The notes: generated by a model not told the origin, from the sequence alone. A stretch of 64,000 nt of DNA from Maratus speciosus (GCA_963932465.1 OZ010786.1:597917038-597981037); one strand, 5' to 3'; positions 35,860 through 46,711 are shown, counted from the first letter of the stretch. Numbers and translations: made by a program.

Positions 35860-36587
35860 CTGTGAAGTGCTCTTAGAAAGAATGAAAAAATCGAACGCTT
35901 TTATATAAATATATATAAACATGTGTAATACATCGTTGAAAATATAAAAGTTTAAACTATTTAATGATATAAAAAAGTAAAAATCGATTGTTTGGTTGAA
36001 TTTCGCCTACCCGGTCCCCTTAACCCTTTATCTACTAAGAACCCAGGGGTCGCACGCTTCAGGGAATTTTTCGGGACAAATATCAGTATTTTTTTTAGAA
36101 AAATAAATCTTAGTTAAACGTGTGAAATTTCGCCTTATTTAAGAAGATATTTTCTATAAGAAAATAGTGGTACCGAAGAAATTCCTGGTCTTGAAATTTC
36201 AGGACACGTACGAAACCCGACTGAGGGTACTTATAAGCACCATTAAAATAACTTGTTATAAAATTCATTTAATACATCGATTAGTAGTAATGCAGTTTAG
36301 AATGAGTTATAGATGCATTAATTTATCTTGTTCCAAAAGCATTATTGGGTACACAAAACAAAAATATTTTTAAAAGGATGATTTCTTTTGTCTTTGCATC
36401 TTTTCAGCTTTCTTGGCGTTGTAGGAGGGGGGGGGGGGGGAGTGATTTTTCAATTCGGAAATCTTTCTGTATTTCTATTGTAAGACTAGTGGGGTTATAA
36501 ATATTGAACAAAATCCCTATAAATTCAAATTTAATTAATCCTTCTAAATGCTTCTAAAATCCTTTTAAAAATTATCAAATGATTATG

Positions 36588-37053
36588 TTAATCTAGTTTC
36601 TAATGGCTAGATTTTTTTTTAATTGAGATTGTTCGATCGGCACCACTTTTTTTAAGTAGAAATATTAGCCGTATAAGATAAAATTAAAGGCATCGATAAA
36701 AATTAAGGCAGATAAAAATATTCCAGAATAAAGCAATTTACACTATTTTAACCCTTTCCGGCGCGGTGTCCTTAAAAAAGGACACTTAATTTTAATTCCA
36801 AAACTGACAAACGGCACCAAGAATATTTAACTAAAATTTTCCTAATATAATGTACATGAAAATAAGGAAGTTCGTATTTTCTAATAAATTCGTTTATAAA
36901 TTGCGGTGTCATTTCATTATTTCATCAGTTTATAAACAGAATTACTCCGTGCCGGTAAGGGTTAAAACACTTGTGGGAATCAAGTAATATGATTTTTTAA
37001 AAAGTAGCCTACAATGCCCGTGAGAGTCACGGACACGAGGATTAAAGGGTTAA
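36588..37053. repeat. TTAA-ended element interrupted by another hairpin
   Basis: The right end is ATTAAAGGGTTAA with palindrome CCGTGA-GAG-TCACGG (37018-37032), 17 bp inside. The left end is at the TTAA at 36588. The inner arms GGCACCACTTTTTT and GTAGCCTAC resemble the hAT-type MITE. Left boundary is moderately sure. Confidence 0.5.
36748..36965. repeat. TTAA hairpin, CCCTTTC family, inverted orientation
   Basis: TTAACCCTTTCCGGCGCG to CCGGTAAGGGTTAA. The palindrome GTGTCCTT-AAAA-AAGGACAC lies at 36766-36785, in the slot homologous to that of 12261, 38399, 39337 and 46712 but with different sequence. Confidence 0.75.
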
Positions 37054-37317
37054 AGACGAAGCGAAATATTTAAAATAAAGCTTTATGTGGAAACAGTTTA
37101 ATATGTTTCTGATGCTTTCCGCAAGCATTTCTTATACTGAAATTCTAATAGTTTAAAAGGCTTTAAATCTTATTTTTACGTAGAGAATCAATTCAAAATT
37201 TAAAAATTCTCGAAAAAAAAAATAATAATAATAAGCGGTATATTGCATAAACACTAATAATCCGGATTACGCCAAAAGTAATTCATTATCGAAAAAATCA
37301 ATGAAAAATAACATATA
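37054..37317. other. AT-rich stretch, nothing recognised
   Basis: No frame or element end was seen. Confidence 0.4.
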
Positions 37318-37495
37318 CAAGGCTCCCAAACTATTCGCTTTTTGCATACCAGTGTTTTCTTAGAAATATTTTCTTTTTAAATTTTTTTGCAAATTTTGCA
37401 GGAACCGACCCGAAGGCTATTTCTACTGTAAATGTTGTATAAATCTACCCGAATTTGTTTCTTGGGAAATACTGGTATTCAAGAAGTGAACCTGT
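37318..37495. repeat. Degenerate hairpin, CAAGGCTCCC type
   Basis: GCATACCAGTGTTTTC at the left pairs with AATACTGGTATTC at the right. The outer start resembles the 14742 MITE (GGCTCCCAAA). The right end is decayed. Confidence 0.35.
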
Positions 37496-37535
37496 TTTAA
37501 TACTACATATATTGAAAACTGATTTCTAACACCTT

Positions 37536-37903
37536 TTAACCCTTTGCACTCTGTTGTCGCCGCTGCGGCGACATTGTAAGGTAAGTGCAAAACTCCGTTG
37601 TCGCCGCTGGGGCGAGATGGTAAGATAAGTCAAAAAACTCCGTTGTCGCCGCTGCGGCGACATCGTCTTTCCTTGCAAAATTTGTTTTTGGCACCAGTAA
37701 CAAAGGAAAATAAAATTTGCCTTATTTATTAACAGCATTTTTTTTTTAAAATTGTGTACTTGAAGGAAACTTCTTTTTAAAAAGTGGTGTCAATCGAATA
37801 AAAAATTTGTGTAACGACACGGAGTTGCTGGTAGCCCACAGTCAAAATGACGCAAAGTTTCTGGTAGCTCATGCTCAAAATTGCGCGGAGTGCAAAGGGT
37901 TAA
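37536..37903. repeat. TTAA hairpin with a triplicated palindrome
   Basis: The ends are TTAACCCTTTGCACTC and GAGTGCAAAGGGTTAA. The palindrome TGTCGCCGC-T-GCGGCGACA (37555-37573) is repeated about every 45 bp, giving three palindromic units in the left arm (the middle one decayed: CTGGGGCGAGA). The right arm has a two-fold repeat (CTGGTAGC..CA..CTCAAAAT). The core is GGCACCAGTA and GCCTTATTTATT. Confidence 0.75.
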
Positions 37904-38156
37904 TAAGGAAATATTCGTCGCTAAGGGGTTAGCCGTTTGATTAAGAGCTTAATCTTATGGCTATTTTTATCTTCAATGTACCACAATTTACAAATTTTTT
38001 TCTTTTTCTAGCTTTCTCTTGAAAATATCACAATATAAGTATATGGCAGAGATTATTTTTCAAAAAATGTTACGAAAAAATAAATAACAGTCCACTGGAA
38101 TGCACATGACCTTACCATAAAAAAAGGGCTTAATTCATAATTTAAGTTATAAATGG

Positions 38157-38402
38157 TTAAATCTCTAATTCCCATGGTAGAATAAGTCCCAAAGATTGCG
38201 TAATTCAGAGAACCGGAATTCATACCAGAAAATTTAAATAGTAAATTTCGGCTTATTTAATAGCAAAATGTCTGTTATTAAATAAAGCAAAAGTTTCTAT
38301 TTTAAATTTCTGGTCTGAATATGGAATATGTGAATAAAAAAATCCACTAAATCGGAAATACCGGTTGTAGTATAAATGCTACCATGGTCATTAGAGGGTT
38401 TA
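38157..38402. repeat. TTAA hairpin homologous to 35219-35463
   Basis: The left end is TTAA and the right end has mutated to TTTA. The palindrome GTAGTAT-AA-ATGCTAC (38367-38382) stands where the 35219 copy has a different one. The core is ATACCAGAAAATT then CGGCTTATTTAAT. Confidence 0.7.
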
Positions 38403-38617
38403 CCTTTTTCGGGGCAGAAAAATTCTATCTGTAAAAAGACAAAATGGTTGACTGACACCAGCGTTTACAAGCGAATTTATCAGTAAATAAAAATTTGTTT
38501 TTCTAAACTTTCATTATAAAGGCAAAATTTTATTAGAATATTCTTGGTGTCGTTTGTCAGTTTTGGAATTAAAATTAGGTGGTCACGCCGTGTGACCAGC
38601 GCCCTTGAAAGGGTTAA
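38399..38617. repeat. TTAA hairpin, CCCTTTCA family, abutting
   Basis: It shares the TTTA at 38399-38402 with the previous element and ends CTTGAAAGGGTTAA. The palindrome TGGTCAC-GCCGT-GTGACCA lies at 38580-38598. Confidence 0.7.
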
Positions 38618-38621
38618 CACT

Positions 38622-38897
38622 TTAACCTTTGCATTCCACCTACAACTATTCGGTGACATACTAAGTTCAGGGCTGCCACAGGCGACTATTTTTTAATTCT
38701 GCGACACACCACTTTCTCTAAACAAAAATTATTGACATACTGCTCGAGAACATTTACAAGAGAAATGCACTACAAAATCTGTTTCTTTAAAATAGCGTTG
38801 CGAATAGAATAAGGAAATGGTCGCCTTTGGCAGCCCAGTAATTTTAACCCCAAATCCACTATCACCGTACAGGTATCAGTGGAGTGCAAAAGGTTAA
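38622..38897. repeat. TTAA hairpin, CCTTTGCA family, with nested MITE
   Basis: TTAACCTTTGCATTCCACC to GGAGTGCAAAAGGTTAA. A degenerate palindrome CCACT...AGTGG stands near the right end. It is interrupted by the 38668-38836 element. Confidence 0.6.
38668..38836. repeat. hAT-like MITE, CAGGGCTGCC type
   Basis: The ends CAGGGCTGCCACAGGCGAC and GTCGCCTTTGGCAGCCC are nearly complementary. The flanks ACTAAGTT and AGTAATTT agree at 6 of 8. The core is ACACCACTTT. Confidence 0.55.
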
Positions 38898-39336
38898 AGT
38901 AAAAAAGTCAGTCTTCAATAGTTTTTCACAAAAAGCTAATATTTTTTAAGGAAATGCAAAATATGAAGTTCATTCAAAATAACAATTTTAAACAAAAGGT
39001 CACTGCATATGTTATGGATGTCTTTTATTATACCATATAACATTTATCTTCGTGTATATTTCTTTGTTCTTGCACAATGAACATTTGAATGACATCTGTT
39101 ACAGGTCCCAACAATTCGATTTGTTTGATTTTACGACTCTAAAACTTTTTATTTCTTTCCGCACTTACGATTTTGAAAGAGAATGTTGTCTAAAGAGAAT
39201 AAAAACTTTTTGTGTAAACAATTCTGTATTTTATTATTGTTTTCCGTAAACTTTTTATGTGCATATGCTCCAATAATTTAAATATGGTTTTAAATGTTTT
39301 CTACATAAGAAAATAAAATAATAAAGAAATATGTTT

Positions 39337-39555
39337 TTAACCCTTTCAGGGGCAAGGCATTTCTGCTCTAAAAATGTTCAAATATTTAATTCGCACCGCA
39401 ATTTAAGAACAAATTTATTTGAAAATAATCAAAAGCAGTTTTTACCGTATATTATGAGATCGAAAGTGTACTAAAAAATTTCTGGTCCCATTTGTTAATT
39501 TCGGCATTAAAATTAGCCGTTTGCAGTCTGCAAACGGCGCCCCTCAAGGGGTTAA
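39337..39555. repeat. TTAA hairpin, CCCTTTCA family
   Basis: TTAACCCTTTCAGGGGCA to CCCCTCAAGGGGTTAA, with palindrome GCCGTTTGCA-GTC-TGCAAACGGC at 39516-39538. Confidence 0.75.
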
Positions 39556-39833
39556 GAAAGGTAAAATGTACTTCAAAATATCTATAATATGTAAAAAAAA
39601 AAAAAAAAGATTAAAAATTGACATTTTTTACTGTTACACAGAACATGTAGTATAGTAGGGTAAGATGCTGCAAAAGTGCGCGCTTTAGCTATTCCATAAA
39701 ATAGGAATAAATGAAGAGATTTAAGGGATGATGTTTATACTTTATTTATACTCTTAGATTATTACCGTATATTTCCGAATATACTACTTTTCAATTTAAA
39801 ATATTCCAAAATCGGAAACCCGTATGTAAGCCG

Positions 39834-39874
<41 letters not shown>

Positions 39875-40220
39875 GATGAAAAATTCAGTGAAGAAAAACT
39901 AATAGAAAAGAAAACTTTAAAAAATGCGCTCTCCGAAATTATTGACTTCTCCTATTCTGTTTTAGCGCGCTCCCAAATGTGCTTAATTGGGTTCCGCTGG
40001 ACGTTTGTCTAAAACTCCTTACGGGGCGGTGGGATATATTACATCCCACCTACGATTAATGAAGATTGTCACCAGAAAATTTTTATTAAATTTTACTTTT
40101 CTAAATTTGGTGGAAAAAAAAAATCGTAGAAATTGCTTTCCCTTATTTTGCAATGAACTTTTTAGAAGATTCCAGTGCGAGTTTGACATTACAGAAACAC
40201 AATACTTGCCCCTGAAATGA

Positions 40221-40426
40221 TTAACCCCTTAACGCTCGAATTAAATTATGGTTTAAAAATTCAAATTGCTTATTGGCACCACTTTTATGAAAAAGAAATA
40301 TTCACCTTATTTAATGACAGGTAAAACGATACTAAAATATAGCCAATTTCTCTATTTTATAAAACTGGTGGGAATCAAACAATCTGAGTAAAAGAAATAT
40401 GACGGGAGCGAGAATTAAGGGGTTAA
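40221..40426. repeat. TTAA hairpin, CCCCTTAACGCTCG type
   Basis: TTAACCCCTTAACGCTCG to GCGAGAATTAAGGGGTTAA. The core is GGCACCACTTTT then CACCTTATTTAAT. The right TTAA is shared with the next hairpin. Confidence 0.7.
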
Positions 40427-40630
40427 CCCCTTCGGGACGGGAGCCTTTTACAAAATTTTTAATCTTTTGTTACCGTTTTTTAAAAACAGAAAATTGTATC
40501 TTCTTGAATCGAGAAAATGTGCTGATTAAGTAAGGCAAATTTTACAGTAAAATTTTACTGGTGAGGAAAAACAGTGATTCTGAGTACTTCATGCGACACG
40601 TATACGTGTCACTCGTCCCCAAGGGGTTAA
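40423..40630. repeat. TTAA hairpin, CCCCTTCGGGACG family, abutting
   Basis: It starts in the shared TTAA and ends CCCCAAGGGGTTAA. The perfect 16-bp palindrome GACACGTATACGTGTC (40595-40610) is 16 bp from the TTAA. Confidence 0.8.
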
Positions 40631-40643
40631 AGACAAGCTCCGT

Positions 40644-40974
40644 TAGAAATGGACTGAATGTATGTCATCTGGAGATGCAGCTGTGACAAATGGCGGTAAT
40701 TTAAAAAAAGTTGACTTTGTCTCTATCTCTGAATGGCTGAAAGAGTAATTGGCTTGAATTAGCACAAGAAATGATCGTCCGATCTTTCAAAAGATGTTGT
40801 ATTATTAGTGAATTGGATGGAACTGAGGATGATGCCATTTTTGAAGAACATTGTGATGATCATGAGTTAGACACTGACAATATTCATCTTGATGTGCTAA
40901 TGAAAGAGAGTGATTTTAAGGAGTTGCTTGAAAATTCTGATAATGACTCAGTTATAGTGAATGATGATTGGTGA
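40644..40974 (+). pseudogene. C-terminal part of a pogo/jerky-like transposase
   Basis: The translation contains SSGDAAVTNGGNLKKVDF, then after a frameshift near 40745 WLELAQEMIVRSFKRCC, and ISELDGTEDDAIFEE with an acidic end (NSDNDSVIVNDDW). This block is typical of the C-terminus of Tigger/jerky-type pogo transposases, recalled from the family rather than searched. The DDE core and HTH are absent upstream, where two hairpins stand. One frameshift plus truncation make it nonfunctional. Confidence 0.65.
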
Positions 40975-42416
40975 CATTTTATATTGTAAAAGAATGGGGT
41001 ATTAAGGGGTTTCAGGACTCTTCAAGTTTCAACATTTTCGAAATTTTAATTTTTTTAGTTATTAAACTCCTACCTTTTCTTAACATTTTCATGTAATTGT
41101 ATCCTTGAAATTTTCATTAGAATAGAAGTTATGGCTTTTAGACTTATACCAGCTCAATAGCTGAAACGGCGTTACCAAAACTTTGTAGTCATTTTTCTCC
41201 AAATGACGTTTTTGGGCATAACGCGCACGATATCTCAAAAACATCTGAACATGTTTTCATGAAATTTTCAAAACATATGTTTCATGTTAGTCTGTATAAA
41301 CTGAACCTAAAATTTCCTTTTTATTGTTCAAAAAAATATTTTTAGGAGGTTACACTGTTGAAATTTTCAAAATTTTGCATTAGCTAAAGACAACTTTGTA
41401 TTAAAAATATAAAAATGCTTTAAATATATTTTTTCAGGTTCAGGGTAATTTTTAGAACCTGAAGTATAATTAGGCACCAAAATTAACGTTCTAGTTGCAA
41501 TATTTATTTTTTAATCGTTCGCATAAGCTGTTATACCAATTTTTGGTCGTCAAATATCTGACAATTTGGAGCCCCCTGTAAATGCTAATTCTGCATCTTG
41601 CAATTTTTTAAATATATAAAAGAAAGAACATAGTTATATCTTTCATCTCAATAAAAATTGTGTTTTAAAATCATATAAGGTAACTCCGAGAGAATCGCCG
41701 CATACGGGATAGATGCCGCATCCCTTGTATTTCTTGTAATTATCGACAGATGATCGTCAAACGCACAGTATAGGTGCGCAATGAGATTACTTTAACCAGT
41801 GTATAGCGTGAATCCCATTCTATGTTTCTTGTAGAAGTACAATCCTTAATTTGACTTAAGTGCATGATTTCACTGTCCAAACTTTTAAACACGTTATGTT
41901 TAAATGCTTTTCATGCACTAATTACTAAATGCATGCATGATTTCGAAGTCAAAACTAAATGTACCCTTTGTATAGAGTACTGTGTGTATGTTTACGACAT
42001 TCCCCTTAGCGATTGCAGGTAATTGTGATGGCTTATGTCTGAACCATGAAAATGGGATACATGTCGCATTGCTATTCCGGTATACATGCCGCAGTTTCTT
42101 TTGTACGGGATGTTTAAGTATTATTAACTTTTCCTTTTCTTTTTGCACAGACTAACCATGTTAGGCATGTTATCAAATTTTCTAAAACCAAAGGAGAAAA
42201 AGGGGGAAATAAAAATTAAAAAGGGCAAGAAAGATGCAAGTCACGATGATAATATTGAAAAATTGGATTACGCGTAACGCAGACGTTCTTTGCAAACTAC
42301 TCCAAAAAAGAGGACGTGTAATTAGCCTCGTTGTATTATGTGTTTAAATGTAGTAACATAAAGACTGTACTTTTTAGACACTTTTTCTGTAGATTGTAGT
42401 CGAAAAAACAGGTCTC

Positions 42417-42623
42417 TTAGCCCATTCGGGACCGTAGGTGCATATAAGTACCTTCATAAAGAGTTTAAAAATTTGTTTCTGGCACCAGTAAAAAAGAAAA
42501 CTAATCTTTGCTTTGTTTAATTAGAGCATTTTCATGATTATTTAAGTAAAGGGAACTTCTTTTAAAAAAGTGGTACAAACAGAATAAAATTTTTGTAAAA
42601 GCCAACAGTCCCGAAAGGGTTAA
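42417..42623. repeat. TTAA hairpin, CCCATTCGGGACC type
   Basis: TTAGCCCATTCGGGACCG (first base pair decayed) to GTCCCGAAAGGGTTAA. Imperfect palindrome AGGTGC-ATATAA-GTACCT at 42436-42453. The core is GGCACCAGTAAAAAAG. It is paralogous to 50519-50726. Confidence 0.7.
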
Positions 42624-43004
42624 CAAATAAATTATGTAAACACAATTTTACTTTTTTTCTTTTCCCTTTCTAATACATTGATGTTACGTTGTTGCTGAAA
42701 TAATAATTAAAATTTAATGTAAAAAAATAAGTCGATAATTTTAATAGTGAAAGTAGGCAGCAATTTTTGATTTGAATCTACTAATACGTTTCATTGTACT
42801 CATTTAGTTTAATTTTGTTATTACACCGTTAATTATAGTCCAAATATGAATTTTTTTTAAATATTTTTATTTATAATTTCATTCTGTTCTTATTATAAGC
42901 GCGGCATAACTACCGCACAAGTGCGGCGTCTCAGCCTGAATGTGCGGGTGACCCACCGCAGTGCAATGTTTTAGAAAAAAATTGTTAAAAAATATTAATA
43001 ATTT

Positions 43005-43287
43005 ATATTAGATGTAAATTTCCAACTGGGCGAAAATGTCCGGACCAGGATTCGAACCCGGGACCTCCCTGGCTGAAGCCGCCAGTACTCTGCCATCTGA
43101 GCTATCCCGGACGATTCTGGTCGAACCTTTTCACCCAGCTAACCTTGATGATTACAGCATCTACTGGCGGCTTCAGCCAGGGAGGTCCCGGGTTCGAATC
43201 CTGGTCCGGACATTTTCGCCCAGTTGGAAATTTACATCTAATATGATTTGTTTACCAATTAGAATAATTGTGTTAATATTAATCTAG
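43005..43287. mobile_element. tRNA-derived foldback SINE
   Basis: TATTAATAATTT flanks it exactly on both sides (42993-43004, 43288-43299), indicating retroposition. The left half carries a full tRNA-like sequence on the minus strand (about 43039-43113: GTCCGGGATAGCTCAG, B box GGGTTCGAATCC). The right half carries the 3' half of the same sequence on the plus strand, plus a shared 3' body ending ATTAATCTAG. Acceptor, D and T arms can form, but the anticodon loop (GGCTTCA) lacks U33, so this is a SINE head and not a working tRNA gene. Confidence 0.75.
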
Positions 43288-44280
43288 TATTAATAATTTG
43301 TTTTGATTTTTTTGTCGCACTACACGCGTTGTATATTTAACATTAAATAGCACAGCATGATTTTTTTTTATTTTATGTCCACCATGGTACTTTATACACA
43401 AGTTCAAATAAAAGTGCGGCATAAATCCCGGAATTACCCTACATGTTAAGATATTAAATGTTGAAAATGGTCTTCCTTTTTTCAATTTTAAAGAGTCCCG
43501 AGACCCCTTAAAGTATTTTTAGAAATTTGTAAGTATTGTTTATTTTTTTCATATTTACTATCTTTTTTGTTTTAGAATAACAATTTTGTAAATTTTCTTA
43601 GACTCGTATATAACCCCCACCCTTCGACGTTGGAATAAAAAAATAATGCCCAAAAGCTCTTGGCTTATACACGGAAATATACGATAAGCTAACAAAAAAT
43701 TGTATTAATGAACTTATACGAAACACTTTCTGTATTATTTGAAAAAAGTTTATCCTTCTGAATGTACACTCTTGTCAACCAATGAGGGCAAGAGCTGGCA
43801 GTAAAGTGTGCAAGAATGCGCAATAAAAAAAGGAAGCGTTTCGGTTACAAACGTCACACTTTAATGACCACAACATGCATTTGCATATCTGTGCACTTTT
43901 CGCGCCACCAGTCTCTTCAAGAAATGCACTCGATCCAATCTTCTACTAAAGGTTCTCCTAAGATTTCTGAGCCGCCTGGACGTGGCCATATCCAGTTTTT
44001 TCTTTGGTGCAATTTGTGGCTTCTTAGGTTTATTTTTAGTCTTTTTTTTTTGGTACAATTATTTTCCTTATTTCCGTAGCATCATGTTCGAGTTGCTTTT
44101 TGTGTGGTCAACTGCTTTAAATTTCAAACTTTAGCAACCGAAGCGGAGTTTATTTCGCATTTGGCGTGCATCTTTTCTTTACATACCCTTTCTGACTTTT
44201 CTGAAATATAATTTTCTATTGAACGCAATTCTATTTCCTCCTCATTTTCAGTGTTCTGTGGTTGTATTGACACATAAGTC

Positions 44281-44530
44281 ATTCAGAAGACAATCCGACT
44301 AATTCCATCAAAGGCAAATGTTCAGTATAAACAGTTAAAGTTATTGTTTCTATAAAAATATTGAACCTATATAACATTTTTTCCCGGGATATATTGATTA
44401 AACTCATTAATTTTCTTATAATAATCAAGGGCAACTTTTCATCACTGTATAAATGTATAGAAAATTTCAATGTTTCTTTGTTTAAAAAGAAAGTCACTTA
44501 AAATGGAGTTAGTCGGATTGCGTTCTGAAC
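44281..44530. repeat. Inverted repeat in the 39658-45092 element
   Basis: ACAATCCGACTAATTCCAT (44290-44308) and ATGGAGTTAGTCGGATTG (44502-44519) are near complements with about 195 bp between. It may be an internal hairpin or a remnant MITE. Confidence 0.45.
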
Positions 44531-45094
44531 GCCTCATATATCATTCAACAAGTAAAGATTTTAATGGTGTTTCAGTGAAGCTGCTTGCTAAAAAGCCAGT
44601 ATTAAAAAATGTCATATCTGAAAGACCAGATACCCATTGTTTTCAGTCTTGCATTAGCAACGGTATGAGTTTTTCCACAAGCAGGTGAGCACTTTTGCAC
44701 ACTTTGACGCTGCATACTCTTGCACAATCGTCACTCAATATCTTTGAAATGTCAGTAATGCCATCTATTGATAAGCAAATCCAAATCACTCAGCTGACAG
44801 GTAGTCCAACAATAACCTAATCCATAACAACCCAAACAAAATAAATTAGCTCTGTAATCTTTATTATGTTCCCATTTTCAAAAACCATAAATATTATAAC
44901 GAGAAGGCCCAAATCACGTTTTATCTTCTAAATTATTAAAAATTTCTCCAAACTATTCAAATTTGTTTTGCCATAATCTTATCATGCCATTAGATTGTAA
45001 ACAACCGTATCTAAATCCAAAACTCTTGTTTTCGGATTAGTTAATCGCTCTGCTTACACTTGTACGTGTCGCGCTCTTGCACCACCTTACCATA

Positions 45095-46711
45095 TAATTA
45101 TGATAAATATAGTGCATAACTGTTCATGAATTTATAAAGTTATTATATTATATTTTTTAATATTTAAATGGACAGCTATTTATTTAATGGTCGACTGCTC
45201 TCACGAGATAAAAAAAATCAAAATTCCTCTAGAAAAATATCTTGACTCCAGTTTGAATCAGCCTTGACTATCACTCGGGTTCCTGGGGCCCATGCCCTGG
45301 ACACGAAATTTTTTGAGGGGCACAAAATTTTTCGTAATTTCATCTGAATTTCCACTAAAAAATCATAATTGTGAAAAAATGTGATATTTGAGATATTAAT
45401 ACGATGAAATCACAAAAATATATCTCAATATATGGTTAAAAGTGCATGTCAATAAATAATAGAAAAGATATTTTATATTTATTCCTGAAACTGTTTTTCA
45501 ATTTTCCGGAAAACTTAATTTTTTGAATTGACACTTTTCGAATAAGTGTGTAATATGTAAAAAATAAAAAAACTAGTATCAGTAAATCAACCAATCTAAG
45601 GGGGCACAAAAAATTGAAAGTGCCATGGGCACAGAAACTTGTTAGTCGCGCCCTGGTTTGGACAGTCACTATATAGGCGAATTTAAGCCTCTTCAGCCAT
45701 ATTTACAAGACTAAAACAAAATTTATTGATAGGGTAATCGCCCACCCTTCAACACCCTGGGGAAATATGCAGGACTCTATGGTCCGAACACTCGATTGAA
45801 AATCCCATATGCAGTGATACAAAAATATATAATAAGGGAATGTGATTTCACACACTCCAGCAACCAATAGAAGGAGACGTATCCAGATTATGAAAATCTT
45901 GGGTCTTCGTAAAAAAGTAAATAAATAAATAGTTAAATAAATAAATAAAAAGTATGAAGTGGAGGTGAAAATGACTTTTGAATGATGGAAGGTGTTTTCC
46001 CTGAGCGTAGAATGCGTTATAAAAAAAGAGGTTTTTATTTTTTTTATTTATTTTTTTTTTTTTTTGTAAAAGGGATTAAGGAGGAAGCGACCCAAGTCAT
46101 CTAGATGAAGAAGATACAATGCTCTATTTCAAATTCAACTTTTTATAACAAAAATGTCACATCTTCGAATGAAAAATTCCGAAATAATCTTTTCAGTTAG
46201 CGTAAATTATATATATGTATTTATATATATGATTAAGGGTATATCTTAAAGGTTGTCTAAATGCTATTTTTATTTTAATTTATGGATTTTTACAGTGGAG
46301 TTAACGGAAACATTAATAATAAACTAGCTGCCTTCGCCCACTAGCGCCCCCTCCTTTCATCAGGGCCTATTATTTATATCTATATTATTTAACTTGTAAT
46401 ATGAAATGTCGAACAGAACGAACCTCGAACCTGGTCACCGCTACCTATGGTACCGTATAGCAGACGTACTGCGCACGGACTGCAAAATTTTCGATTCCAC
46501 CTCCAGGGCTTTCCAACGTTCTGTCACATAAGGGGTTTCCTCAAAGGCTAGAAAGTGCACCCCCCCCCCCCGGTGTCAAAGGTGGATGTACAATAACGTG
46601 AGCTGAAAGAAACTTTTTTTCGATTTTTAATAATGGGTAGTGCGGAAAAGTTCACAGAAAAAAATTGAGATTTTTTGGACAATTTCTTGATTGGAAAAGG
46701 ACCGCAAAAGG
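45095..46711. other. Repeat-derived stretch without clear boundaries
   Basis: GGGGCACAAAATTTTT near 45317 recurs as GGGGGCACAAAAAATTG near 45600. An AAAT-type simple repeat lies at 45917-45950, poly-T at 46033-46065, and poly-C at 46560. No gene was recognised. Confidence 0.35.

Larger units (their letters stand above)
34574..36023. mobile_element. TTAAGGGGACCGGGTA element hosting four nested elements
   Basis: The 16-bp TTAAGGGGACCGGGTA at the left has its complement at the right (36008-36023). Copy 1 of the segmental duplication shows the unoccupied site near 14240 (CCTTAACCCTTTATC). Without its nested elements it would be about 600 bp. TTAA at both ends suggests piggyBac-type transposition. 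Confidence 0.75.
33456..36533. repeat. Segmental duplication, copy 2, with nested insertions
   Basis: It is collinear with 13082-14621. The difference in length is due mainly to the 34574-36023 element and an additional hairpin-like stretch around 36035-36220 that copy 1 lacks. Confidence 0.7.
39765..43684 (+). mobile_element. pogo/Tigger-like transposon, internally deleted
   Basis: The ends share CGTATATTTCCG (left CCGTATATTTCCG, right complement TCGTATATTTCCG). TA flanks both sides. A transposase C-terminal relic on the plus strand supports a pogo-like family. An A run occupies 39841-39873. Nested hairpins, a foldback SINE and CGGCAT-rich segments (41695-41730, 42900-42960) fill the rest. 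Confidence 0.6.
39658..45092. mobile_element. TA-flanked DNA element, 5.4 kb, host of a second pogo element
   Basis: The left end is GGGTAAGATGCTGCAAAAG and the right end, in complement, TGGTAAGGTGGTGCAAGAG. Both continue to GCGCG, with TA on each side. TGCA-containing fragments (GTGCAAGAATGCGC, CTTTTGCACAC) recur near its ends. About 3.9 kb of it is the nested 39765-43684 element. The remaining right part has no recognised protein; an unidentified frame lies at 44502-44688. Confidence 0.55.

Noticed and set aside
37526..37738. Arg-rich minus-strand protein
   Set aside because: It is a translation of the triplicated GC palindrome in a TTAA hairpin.
43039..43113. A tRNA gene on the minus strand (also at 54059-54133 and 54461-54534)
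   Set aside because: Acceptor, D and T arms pair well, but the anticodon loop GGCTTCA lacks U33. The sequence is part of a repeated, TSD-flanked SINE, so I treat it as a SINE head. tRNAscan-SE would decide.
41690..43440. A further element bounded by CGGCAT-rich segments
   Set aside because: TAACTCCGAGAGAATCGCCG near 41680 and the complement of CCGGAATTACCC near 43428 are suggestive, but the match is short and no target duplication was found.
45250..45660. hAT element suggested by GGGCACAAAATTTT near both ends
   Set aside because: The matching blocks are direct and not inverted, and no target duplication was found.
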